Assembly (NCBI GenBank): GCA_021297815.1
Contig: JAJTGK010000006.1
Location: forward strand, 1 to 41,659
Length of the DNA: 41,659 nt
Source: Planctomycetaceae bacterium
Lineage (GTDB): Bacteria; Planctomycetota; Phycisphaerae; Phycisphaerales; SM1A02
Reading direction: 5' to 3'
This document shows positions 27,394-35,875 of the stretch, piece by piece (the first letter of the stretch is position 1; each line of letters begins with the position of its first letter). The notes beneath the pieces are model-generated. The model did no database searches. It was given only the letters and a program-made list of their open reading frames with translations, and was not told the origin of the DNA. The position numbers and the translations under genes were made by a program.

Positions 27394-27864
27394 CGCATCG
27401 ACCAAGGCATCACCCCAACCGGCAGAAGTCGCCGATGCCTGCGGCGGCGACAAGGGGCGCAAGTCACAGAAGCCGCACCCGTCGACCGCGCGCCGCTAGC
27501 GGTCGTCCTGTCACACCGTTGTTCCGCAGGCCCGCACGACGATGGCGCCTGCCGTCCGCCTTTTCGCATGGCCGTGACCTCCTCCGTCGCCAGTGGATCG
27601 GATCCGTGCGGAACGAAAGCCGCCTCAGCGGTCGCATGATGCAGGCAGCCCAACCTCTGGACGGTCGCCGAAAGCGCGCGTGCTGGCAGGTGGACGCATG
27701 GAACGGCTTGCAGGCACTCAATGCGGCGCGAACAGCACGCGATCCCGCCTGCCCCAGCCATGCGCGCGCGACGGCAACGCGGTCGCAAGGGCTTCGGAGA
27801 AACCATCCAAGACGCTGTTGATGGTACCGCGTGCGCGACTCTCTGCCGGAAGCAACACAGCAGA
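27394..27864. other. intergenic region without recognised gene
   Basis: This 471-base spacer lies between the carbonic anhydrase relic and the 3' end of the next minus-strand gene. Frames on both strands are of shadow type. No hairpin with a T-tract is obvious after the stop at 27865. Confidence 0.5.
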
Positions 27865-30579
27865 TCAGGGTTCGCTCGAGCACTCAGGACACGGACACGG
27901 GGCCGTAAGCGGACCCCAGCGAAGGAGCAGCGCAGCGAGATCCGCTCCGCCCGTCGTCTGGTCGCCGTCGAGATCCGCGGCGGAAGTGCCCCAAGCACCG
28001 ACCAGAACGCCTAGGTCGGCTGCGTCGATCACCCAATCGTTGTTGAGGTCGGGCCAGAGATCTGCCTGCCCGATACCCGTCTGCGGGTACCCAAGCGTCG
28101 GGTCGAATGCGCCGCCCGTGAACATCGACGGCCGGACAAACGGAAGTACCCCGCACTGTTCCGCCGAGCCATTGACGAGCTGCTGGTCGTAGCCCATCGG
28201 GAGGGTCAAGGTCCGTGCACGATCCACCGAGCGAAGAAATGGCAGCAAGTTCCTGCGATGCTCGTTCGTGCCGCCAGCCGCGAACGCTATGGCCGAGACG
28301 ACAGTGGCGTTCGACTCGGGAGTGATGAGGAGGTTCTGCACCTCCGTATTGTCGCAGTCATGAGCAAGCGTGAGTACGACCCTGTTTTGTGCGCGCCACG
28401 GCCATCGTGCCGCGATGTCTGCGAGCAGTTCCGCTTCGTGTGCCGCGCGGAAGTCGACACCGATGGCGCGCAAGCAGTTCGGAACGGGGAGCGTACCGAC
28501 GGAATCGACGGAGACCTCGCGGCTTGATTCGATGTGTCCGTAGCCGTTCGAAGACTGCATCGCACTCGAGTACTCGAGTACGGGAGCCTGGCCCGATTCG
28601 CCGAAGTGCTTCGTGCGCACGCAGGTCACGCGCACTGGTTCGCCGGGATAGGCGCTTCGGAAGTACTCCGAGATACCGATCGCGCGCGCGATCGTCGATG
28701 TGCCGGATCCTCCACCCTCCGCGGTCGAGAGATCGATGCTCCACTCGTCGATGACCACGAGCTCAACGCCCTCGGCGCCCGTATCGCCGCGCACGCCGTC
28801 GCCGTTCGAGTCTCCGTCGTCGGAGAAAATCCATGCGGCGCCCGCTTCCAGCGTCAGACCACCGCCCAGACTTGGCTCCCCGAGAAGCACCAGCCCCGTT
28901 TCCGAGACAGCGAGCGAGCCGTACGAGAGGCCCGAGGTGTCGGCAACGGCGGGTCGACCCGTCTCGTAGACATCGGTGCGCGTCCATCTCGCCTCGCCCG
29001 CGGTCGGTTCGAAGCGCTGCGCGAGCACCGGCCCCCCCGCGATGCCGAACGGATGGAGTTCCGTGCGCACGACGAGGCCGCCGCCCTGCACCGCGATGTC
29101 GCGCCCATACCCGAGCCCGAGCCGCTGGCTGACCGACGAATGCAGGACGCCTGACGCAGGCGATGGCAGCATCGAGACGGTGATGATGACGCGGGCGTCG
29201 TTCACATCGTCGTTGGCCTCCCACATCGAGCTGCTGGAGTGCGCGATCGCGACGATCGCATCCGCAGCTGGATCTGCATACCCAGGCAGCGAGCTCGAGC
29301 CGATCGCGGAGAAATAGGTCCGCTCTGCGTCAAGGGCAACCGAATGACCGACGCGACGGTCCTTGGGTGCATGCGCCGGGTTGTTCTCGCCGAGGCCGAT
29401 CAGGACCTTCCGCGCGTTGCCCTGCGGCTGAACGCGGAGATCTGGAAGGTGCACGCGATAGACCGCGCCACGCGTTTCCGCGAGCTCACTTGAACCAAGG
29501 GTGGTGTATCCGGGTGCTCCGACCGCGATCCGAATGCCCGCGCCGTCCGCAGCATCGTCCGCGTCGGTCTTCATCGCGTCGATTCGCGGCCACTCGCCCG
29601 TTCCAGCGGGCTGTGAAACCGTGCCCCTTCCCACCCCGAGTTCGTCCGCCTCGAACTCAAGACTCGGGTAGTCACCTGAACTGACCCACTCGAAACCACC
29701 GCCCTGGCCGCCGACACGCCGAAAGACATGCACCGCGCACGGCTGCACATCGAGATCGGGTGTCACCACCTGCACTGCAGCGATGGCGACAAGCGTGTCT
29801 TCGTCGACGAAGTCGGCGTCGTAGGCGTTGATCCACTCGCCTTTCCCCGTGATGTAGACAGGTTCCTCGAGCCACACGCCCGCCTCGCTCCGGCGATGAA
29901 GGCGAAGCCGCGACGCGGCCGGCCGCGCTTCGGCCTGCTGCAGCGCTGCTCCGCTGATCGCGGCCATCGAGCGACCTTCGAGCGCCAACCGTGTTCCTGC
30001 AATGCAGCCCGGGCCGCACTTCTCAAAGCCCGCCTGAATCTCGACCTCCGCCTCATTCGGCAGGATCACGGACTCGAGTTCGTACCGAAGTCCTCCGCTC
30101 GGAAGCCGGAAGACCGCGACTGCACCCGTGGAGCGCGAGCCCTTCCACGGCTCCTCGCAGAGCGGATACGGCTCGAAACCTTGCGATGCCGCATGGCGAA
30201 GAGACATGCCGCCGAGGCTCGCCGCAACGATCACATCGCCCGTCGCGCCATCCTTCGTCGGCAGGTGCGTCACCGCCATCCGCTCGCCGAACCTTGGTCC
30301 TGGGACCGACGCGGTGCTGGCGGTCGTGAACGCAGCATCGCCGAGAATGTCGGGAGTGAAGGCGTCGCCCGCAGCCAGCACCTCCGTCGGCAACCGCCAT
30401 CGCGTCGCCTCATCTGTCGCGGCCGCGGAGGCAAGGCCGATCGGCGCGATGAACGCGGCCGCGCCAGCAAGCACCGCGCAAGCACCGAACGCAGGGATGC
30501 ACGCGAGTCGTCCCATTCCGGAACGAAGCTGACTCATGCGCACAGAGCGAGTGGCGACCTTGGCATGATGGTTACTCAT
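27865..30579 (-). CDS. large secreted dockerin-tagged protein, possibly FG-GAP propeller
   Basis: This 904-residue protein has a strong Shine-Dalgarno sequence (AGGAGG) before ATG 30579 and an N-terminal export signal with a long polar start (hydrophobic core [20 protein letters not shown]). Residues 75-560 contain spaced units such as [35 protein letters not shown] and [18 protein letters not shown], which resemble degenerate FG-GAP blades of integrin-like propellers. Residues 600-830 form another domain of unknown type. A calcium-loop pair ([26 protein letters not shown]) is followed by an unusual Cys/Pro tail ([13 protein letters not shown]), which differs from the W-G-x-C end of its relatives. 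It is probably extracellular or surface-bound; the function is unknown. Confidence 0.82.
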   Translation of the reverse strand: MSNHHAKVATRSVRMSQLRSGMGRLACIPAFGACAVLAGAAAFIAPIGLASAAATDEATRWRLPTEVLAAGDAFTPDILGDAAFTTASTASVPGPRFGERMAVTHLPTKDGATGDVIVAASLGGMSLRHAASQGFEPYPLCEEPWKGSRSTGAVAVFRLPSGGLRYELESVILPNEAEVEIQAGFEKCGPGCIAGTRLALEGRSMAAISGAALQQAEARPAASRLRLHRRSEAGVWLEEPVYITGKGEWINAYDADFVDEDTLVAIAAVQVVTPDLDVQPCAVHVFRRVGGQGGGFEWVSSGDYPSLEFEADELGVGRGTVSQPAGTGEWPRIDAMKTDADDAADGAGIRIAVGAPGYTTLGSSELAETRGAVYRVHLPDLRVQPQGNARKVLIGLGENNPAHAPKDRRVGHSVALDAERTYFSAIGSSSLPGYADPAADAIVAIAHSSSSMWEANDDVNDARVIITVSMLPSPASGVLHSSVSQRLGLGYGRDIAVQGGGLVVRTELHPFGIAGGPVLAQRFEPTAGEARWTRTDVYETGRPAVADTSGLSYGSLAVSETGLVLLGEPSLGGGLTLEAGAAWIFSDDGDSNGDGVRGDTGAEGVELVVIDEWSIDLSTAEGGGSGTSTIARAIGISEYFRSAYPGEPVRVTCVRTKHFGESGQAPVLEYSSAMQSSNGYGHIESSREVSVDSVGTLPVPNCLRAIGVDFRAAHEAELLADIAARWPWRAQNRVVLTLAHDCDNTEVQNLLITPESNATVVSAIAFAAGGTNEHRRNLLPFLRSVDRARTLTLPMGYDQQLVNGSAEQCGVLPFVRPSMFTGGAFDPTLGYPQTGIGQADLWPDLNNDWVIDAADLGVLVGAWGTSAADLDGDQTTGGADLAALLLRWGPLTAPCPCPECSSEP

Positions 30580-31011
30580 GGGATCCTCCTGGGTCTTCGG
30601 GGCCGGCGGTGTTGGACGAGTCCCTGCACCGCGACGCGGCTGTCCTCGTGAAGATGTACGCGGCCTCACGCAGGAAACAAGAGATCATCGCGAACGAATG
30701 TCAGAAATGCCCAAGCCTTGCGAATTCCGAGTGCCGCTCGCGGGAAAGCGCCCCTCGCAAGGACTCGTCGCAAAGCACCTTCGACTCCGCGCGAGAGCAG
30801 CCGCGCTCGATGCAGGGCCGGACGATCCTCCTCCCGAAGCGCTGCCAAGCCGCTGTCGGCTGCCCGATGCACGCGGGCTGTGGCTCCGAAGACACCCGTC
30901 GGCGTCGCGGACCGGCAACGCGGGGCTCTCGTCGAGCGCGTCCGAGGACGGCTGCTCCGAACCGCTTCAATCCTCCGCTGGGCGCGTCAAAGCCATGCGC
31001 TGGACTCCGCG
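30580..31011. other. intergenic region without recognised gene
   Basis: This 432-base spacer lies upstream of the 30579 gene and downstream of the kinase. Besides the AGGAGG ribosome binding site I see no promoter with good boxes, no RNA gene and no convincing ORF. Confidence 0.5.
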
Positions 31012-34000
31012 CTACCGCGCGTCGTCGAGAAAGACCACGCGACCATTCGCAAGACCGACCACAAGCCGCGTGCCGTCTGGCGTGAAGCGCATATCTGCCG
31101 GCGGAGCAGGAAGCGGCAGGCGCACGAGCACATCGCCCGTCGTCGCGTCGAGGATCGCGAGCCTGCGGTCGATCGACGCCGCGGCGATGCGGTCCTGCTG
31201 CGGACGGATCGCGAGGAATCTGCATGTCGCGGTCAGCGCGTCGGTGCGCCAATGCTCGCGCATCGTTCGGGCATCGATCGCGCGCACGACTCCGTCCACA
31301 TCGCCCGTCGCAAGCAGCGCGCCCTCCGCCGCCACCGCGAGCCGCCGATACGGCTGGTCGCTCGACACCACGCGCGGCGCATCGCTCCCACCGTTCCAGA
31401 GGAAGAGCCCAGGCGGAAGCGACGAGGCTCCCGCGATGCCGTGTTCGCCGAATGGGCGCAGCGACGCGATCGGGCCAGGCTCGCTGATCACTGGATTCGC
31501 GCGAATGAAGGGAGTCAGGTCGATCGAGGCGTTCGCATCGCCTGTGCCTCCGTCGAACGCAACGACGCGTTCGTTGCCGACCGAGGCCGCCAGCCGGCCG
31601 TCGGCGAACCACTCGATGGCATCGAGCGCAGGCGATCCGTCGGTGCGCGTGAGTCCGATCGCCGCGAGTTGCGCGCCGTCGCGCGACCAGAGCGGCACCG
31701 CCCCGCCCTCGCCATCCGCGTGCGCTGCGTCGAGTGGATGAACCGAGAGTTTGGCACCGTTCCAGATCGCGACACGGCGACGCGCCGCATCGAGCGCGAT
31801 GCGGCGGACGGGGCCTCGGAACCTGGCGACCTCGCGCATCGACGGAACCTCGGCGACGAGCGCGTCGCCCGAGCCATCGAGAATCGTGACCGCGAGCGAT
31901 CCATCATCCGAAAGCCGAAGGCCCTGCGAAGGCACCCGTGCGACCGCGGTCCCCGCAGGATCGTGCCGCGCAAGATCCCAGAGCCGGACCTCGCGGCCAG
32001 TCGAGGCGAGAACCTCGCCACCTGCTCCCCATGCCACGCTCCACGCCTGCTGTTCGTGGCCAGGCAGGCGGAACGAGCGGCCTGTCGCGACCTCCTGGAT
32101 GCGCGGCCGCTGGTCCATCGCGCCGCTCGCAAGGCGCGTCGCGTCGGGAGAGAGCTCGCCCGCATACGACGCCGATTGGTCCATCGTCGCCGCACTCACC
32201 GAACCAAGCAGCGCTCCCTCGCGCGTGAACGCCTGCGTCGAGCCTGCGAACGCCGTGGCGCTCACGAAGCGGCCGTCCGCGCTCCAGCGCACATCGGGCA
32301 CATCCTGGCTTCCATTGAGGCGAGCGGACCAGCGCGTCTCGAGCGAACCGGCATCGACGACGAGAAGCGTCGCGGGCTCGATCCCGATCGCGATGAGCGC
32401 GTCGTCGGGCGACCAGTCGAGCGAGCGGATGAAGCCCGAAAGTTCGCGCGATGCGAGCGCGACGCCCGCGTCCGCGGACAGACCGACACGCACGGTGCGC
32501 AGCGGCTCGCCCGAGTTCGCAAACGCCACGCGCGTTCCATCGGGCGAGATCGCGACGGCCGCGAACAGTTCCTTCGGCGTCGGTCCCTCCCACAGGATGC
32601 GGCCATCCTCAAGCGCGATCGCGATGGGCGCAAGCCCCATGCCGCCGCGCACCGCGCGCGTCGCGTCACGGTCCACATCGAACGACAGCGTCTCGGTCAA
32701 GGCGCCGTCGCGACGATCGACGGCGCGCGCGAGCACCCTGCCTGTGCGCGCCTCGAAGACCAGCGTCGTCTCGTCCTGGCATGCGACGAACACCTCTCCG
32801 CCGCGCGCAGACTCGATGTCGTAGATGTTCGAGCCGCTGCGCGGAAACGCGACCTCGTGCGTCCATCCCGCGGCGCGCGACCAGAGCGCGCCCCACTCGA
32901 AGCCACGCTCGCGTCGCGGGACATCGAAGAGCGCCTCGCGGGCGGCAGGGAAATCGCCGACCTCGGTCGCATACTGCGCCGAGCGCAGCGATGCGACATC
33001 GCGCTGGTGCGCGGCCTCGCGCGCGAACAGCAGCGCGACCACCGCGGTCGTCGCCAGCGCGGCGACCGCGGCGCTCGAGAGGACGACGAGCGTCGGATTG
33101 CGCTGCGCGAATCGCCACGCGCGATAGCCGACGCTCGGATCCCGCGCGAGAATCGGCTCGTGCGCGAGCAGCCGCCGCAGGTCGGCCGCGAACTCGCCCG
33201 CCGACTGGTAGCGCAGCGCGGGGTCCTTCGCGAGCGCCTTGGCGACGATGCGCTCGAGGTCGCCCGCACATCGCCGATCGATCGAACCGAGTGGAGGCGC
33301 GGGCGACTCGCTGACGGTCCGCGCGGCGGCGAGGAGCCCTGCGTCGGCGGGGATCGCATACGGCGTTCGGCCCGCGAGCGCCTCGAAGAGCACGAGCCCG
33401 AGGGCGTACACATCGCTGCGCACATCGGCGTCGACGCGCGTCGCGCCGCACTGCTCGGGGCTCATGTACTGCAGGGTGCCGACGAACGCGGTGGTGCGCG
33501 TCATGGCGATCGCGCCGCGCATGCCGCGGCCGTCGGGGTCGATCGCCTTCGCGATGCCGAAGTCGATCACGCGCGGGCGTCCGTCGCCGCCGACGAGGAT
33601 GTTCGCCGGCTTGAGGTCGCGGTGGATGACCCCGCGCGCGTGGCCGTAGGCGATCGCATCGACGACCTCCGTGAACAGGCGGACGGTCTCGGTCGGAGCC
33701 AGCCCGCGCTCGCGCGCGAACCGCGTGATCGGCCGTGCGTCGTCGATGAACTCCATGACGAGGTACGGCGCTGCCGCGGTCGGCGCCTCGAAGGCCCCAA
33801 GGGCGTCGCTCGCGGACGCGTGGTCCACTCCGGACCGATGGGTGCCCGCGGCGTAGATCCGTGCGATCGCGGGATGCTCAAGGCGAGACATGAGCTCCGC
33901 TTCGAGCTGGAACCGCCGCAGCGCGCTGCCCGACGCAAGTTCGCTGCGCAGGAGCTTCACCGCCACGCGCCTGCACGGGTCGAGCTGCTCGGCCTCGAAG

Positions 34001-34338
34001 ACGGCGCCCATGCCGCCCGTCCCCACGAGGCGCACCAGTCGGCATCCGCCGATCGACCGCCCGACGAACGCGCCCGACAGCGCGTCGTCGTCATGCAGCG
34101 AGCGCGGGTTCGGCGTCATCGCCTCCGCCACATGGAAGCGCAGCAGGTCGATGACCTCGCGCTTGCCCGCGTCGTCGAGCTCCGAGCGCTCGACGAGCGC
34201 GATGCGCGCGCCCTCGGCCTCAGCGACCGCCTCGACGAAGACGCGCTCGATGGCCTCCTGGCGCGCGACGAGCACAGGGTCGCGCCCAGCGCCAGCGGCG
34301 CCCTCCGCGGGCTCTTGATATTGCGGGGCGTCAGCCAT
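31012..34338 (-). CDS. transmembrane Ser/Thr protein kinase with C-terminal WD40/propeller sensor
   Basis: The protein has 1108 residues. Residues 96-390 form a complete Hanks-type kinase: the Gly loop GTGGMG (106-111), Lys128 in VAVKLL, the catalytic loop HRDLKPAN (Asp241), DFG (259-261) and SPE (293-295). A single membrane segment (about 415-439, LVVLSSAAVAALATTAVVAL) separates it from about 670 residues of repeated beta-rich units resembling a WD40 or YVTN propeller (such as SLDWSPDDALIAIGI, VAISPDGTRVAFANSG, DMRFTPDGTRLVVG) outside the membrane. It should sense an external signal and phosphorylate targets inside. Its start lies 8 bases inside the sigma factor gene, so the two are cotranslated, and the sigma factor is the likely partner. 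It ends with TAG. Confidence 0.93.
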   Translation of the reverse strand: MADAPQYQEPAEGAAGAGRDPVLVARQEAIERVFVEAVAEAEGARIALVERSELDDAGKREVIDLLRFHVAEAMTPNPRSLHDDDALSGAFVGRSIGGCRLVRLVGTGGMGAVFEAEQLDPCRRVAVKLLRSELASGSALRRFQLEAELMSRLEHPAIARIYAAGTHRSGVDHASASDALGAFEAPTAAAPYLVMEFIDDARPITRFARERGLAPTETVRLFTEVVDAIAYGHARGVIHRDLKPANILVGGDGRPRVIDFGIAKAIDPDGRGMRGAIAMTRTTAFVGTLQYMSPEQCGATRVDADVRSDVYALGLVLFEALAGRTPYAIPADAGLLAAARTVSESPAPPLGSIDRRCAGDLERIVAKALAKDPALRYQSAGEFAADLRRLLAHEPILARDPSVGYRAWRFAQRNPTLVVLSSAAVAALATTAVVALLFAREAAHQRDVASLRSAQYATEVGDFPAAREALFDVPRRERGFEWGALWSRAAGWTHEVAFPRSGSNIYDIESARGGEVFVACQDETTLVFEARTGRVLARAVDRRDGALTETLSFDVDRDATRAVRGGMGLAPIAIALEDGRILWEGPTPKELFAAVAISPDGTRVAFANSGEPLRTVRVGLSADAGVALASRELSGFIRSLDWSPDDALIAIGIEPATLLVVDAGSLETRWSARLNGSQDVPDVRWSADGRFVSATAFAGSTQAFTREGALLGSVSAATMDQSASYAGELSPDATRLASGAMDQRPRIQEVATGRSFRLPGHEQQAWSVAWGAGGEVLASTGREVRLWDLARHDPAGTAVARVPSQGLRLSDDGSLAVTILDGSGDALVAEVPSMREVARFRGPVRRIALDAARRRVAIWNGAKLSVHPLDAAHADGEGGAVPLWSRDGAQLAAIGLTRTDGSPALDAIEWFADGRLAASVGNERVVAFDGGTGDANASIDLTPFIRANPVISEPGPIASLRPFGEHGIAGASSLPPGLFLWNGGSDAPRVVSSDQPYRRLAVAAEGALLATGDVDGVVRAIDARTMREHWRTDALTATCRFLAIRPQQDRIAAASIDRRLAILDATTGDVLVRLPLPAPPADMRFTPDGTRLVVGLANGRVVFLDDAR

Positions 34339-34948
34339 CCTTCTCCATGCGGGAATCGTTCGCGGCGATGGCACGCCGCAGCCAACTGCGTGCATAGATC
34401 CATCGGTTCGTGACCGAACGGGGCGCAATGCCGAGCAGCGCAGCGGTCTCCTCGATCGATAGGCCCGCGAGGTAGCGCAGGCGCGCGACATGGGCGCTCT
34501 CGGGCGAGTGATCCTCGAGCCGCTCGAGCGCCTCGACGATTTCCGCAACGATTGGCGAGCAGGCGCGCCCCGCGTCGGCGAGCTCGCCGGCCGCGATGTC
34601 GAGCTCGACGCGTTCGCGCCCCCCACCGCGTTTTTGGGCGTTATCGCTGCGCGCGAAGTCGACGAGGATCTGCCCCATCGCGCGACCGACGGAGCCCCAG
34701 AAGTGCCGTCGATTCTCCCAAGCGGGGAGCGTCGAGGTGCCTCCGAACATCTTTAGGAAGACTTCATGCACGAGGAGCGTGGGCTGAAGGTCTGTCCGAA
34801 GGCCCTCGGCCGCACAGGCACGCACCGCGATCGCGCGCACATCGCCGTAGATCGCGCACCAGACGACCTCGCGCGCAGCCCGATTGCCCCGCCCTGCGTC
34901 GTTCAGCAGCGCCGTGAGGTTCGGAAGAGGCTGCTCGTCGGCAGGCAC
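34331..34948 (-). CDS. ECF-type RNA polymerase sigma factor
   Basis: This 205-residue sigma-70 factor has region 2 at about residues 20-100 (DLQPTLLVHEVFLKMFGG, then FWGSVGRAMGQILVDFAR) and region 4 at about 140-195 (LEDHSPESAHVARLRYLAGL, then the HTH SIEETAALLGIAPRSVTNRW). The H-T/D-L-Q-P-T-x-L-V-H-E block is typical of the planctomycete ECF group that sits beside Ser/Thr kinases. The GTG start at 34948 fits the family start N-L-T-x-L-L. A -10-like CATGAT ends 6 bases upstream, so the mRNA may be leaderless. Its 3' end overlaps the kinase start by 8 bases. No anti-sigma gene is seen; control by the kinase is an inference from linkage. Confidence 0.92.
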   Translation of the reverse strand: MPADEQPLPNLTALLNDAGRGNRAAREVVWCAIYGDVRAIAVRACAAEGLRTDLQPTLLVHEVFLKMFGGTSTLPAWENRRHFWGSVGRAMGQILVDFARSDNAQKRGGGRERVELDIAAGELADAGRACSPIVAEIVEALERLEDHSPESAHVARLRYLAGLSIEETAALLGIAPRSVTNRWIYARSWLRRAIAANDSRMEKDG

Positions 34949-35350
34949 TCCAGCATCATGCCACGAAAGGCGACACGGCACCACATTCAGGCGGCGCGCG
35001 TCGTGCCGAAGGCAGCCGAGCCGCAGCCAAATCCTCAAGACTTCACCAACGGCTGGAGGCGGCGACGCACGACCTGCGCCCGCGTCATTCGCGACCAGAG
35101 CCGTCGAATCGTGGCGGCGCGAGTCGGTCTTCCGCAGAACACCGCACCCCCGCCACCTGGTCGTCATCGAACAATCAACTCTCAATCCGCTCGAGCTCCG
35201 ATGCTGATATTGCTTCCGTCCTGCGCGGGTGCTCCGTCCCGAGTTCGAGCAGGCCAGGTGCGGAGTAGGACATGCGCTCAAGGCGGAGAGCGGAAACATC
35301 GCGCTCTCCGCATGCCGAGCTCGCCCGAGTACCGCTCTTCCCCAGTCGTC
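34949..35350. other. intergenic region upstream of the sigma factor gene
   Basis: This 402-base region holds the possible promoter at 34955. The minus frame of the sigma gene stays open to 35299 but its sequence is not protein-like. I see no further gene. Confidence 0.5.
34955..34960 (-). promoter_or_regulatory. -10-like box for a leaderless start at 34948
   Basis: CATGAT (4 of 6 to consensus) ends 6 bases before the GTG start of the sigma factor gene, the same spacing as at 6519, 10348 and 39104. Confidence 0.35.
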
Positions 35351-35677
35351 TCAGGGTCGCCCGGTCCAGCCGTTGAGCACCTCACCAAGGCCGTCGCCAT
35401 CGGTCCTGCCGTCGTTGTTGAAGTCATCCATCAACGGACTTCGCCACCAGTTGAAGATACCGACGATGACTTCGGCGTCCACCACCCCGTCGAGGTTTCC
35501 GTCGCCTGGGGCTGCAGCGTTCGCTCCGGGCAGATTGCACGCGTCGCGGTCGCCGCACTGAGCGCGTGGCACGGTCGGCACCTCGTCGAATTCGAGATGC
35601 GCAACACGCTCGACGGCCTGCGAGCACCGCTTGGGCCGACGAAAGTTCCTCGAGATCCCGCTTGCGTTCGAATTCAA
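35351..35677 (-). pseudogene. orphan dockerin-doublet remnant
   Basis: About 108 codons remain. The last 60 contain two calcium-loop motifs (DGNLDGVVDAEVIVGIFNWW and DFNNDGRTDGDGLGEVLNGW), closing with GWTGRP and a stop. Upstream of them only a short tract is protein-like (HLEFDEVPTVPRAQCGD), with no signal peptide and no Shine-Dalgarno site. Only 200 bases separate it from the divergent gene at 35876. It looks like the 3' end of a secreted dockerin-tagged gene whose 5' part has been deleted. The loops differ from the other doublets in the window (W-W and W-T in place of W-G), so it is not a recent copy of a neighbour. Confidence 0.65.
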
Positions 35678-35830
35678 GCGCAGGAAGCAACCTGATACCC
35701 TGCAGGTACTTGCATCGGTGTCGACGACGAGGCCAACCGTCCCTTGGCGCCGGAATCGCGATTTCCTTCAGGGTCGGCGCTTCCCCCGACGCTCTCGGTG
35801 TGACATCTTCGCCATCACATGGCCGCCCAT

Positions 35831-35854
35831 GCGATCCGAGCGTGCACGGATCGC
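35831..35854. promoter_or_regulatory. inverted repeat in the leader of the 35876 gene
   Basis: GCGATCCG and CGGATCGC are perfect 8-base arms with an 8-base spacer, ending 21 bases before the ATG and just upstream of GGAGG. It could be an operator or an mRNA hairpin next to the ribosome binding site. Confidence 0.5.
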
Positions 35855-35875
35855 GGCGGCCGGAGGAATCTCACC

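Noticed and set aside
30718-34413. Plus-strand open frame of about 1230 codons
   Set aside because: It is the shadow of the kinase gene, whose catalytic motifs are intact on the minus strand.
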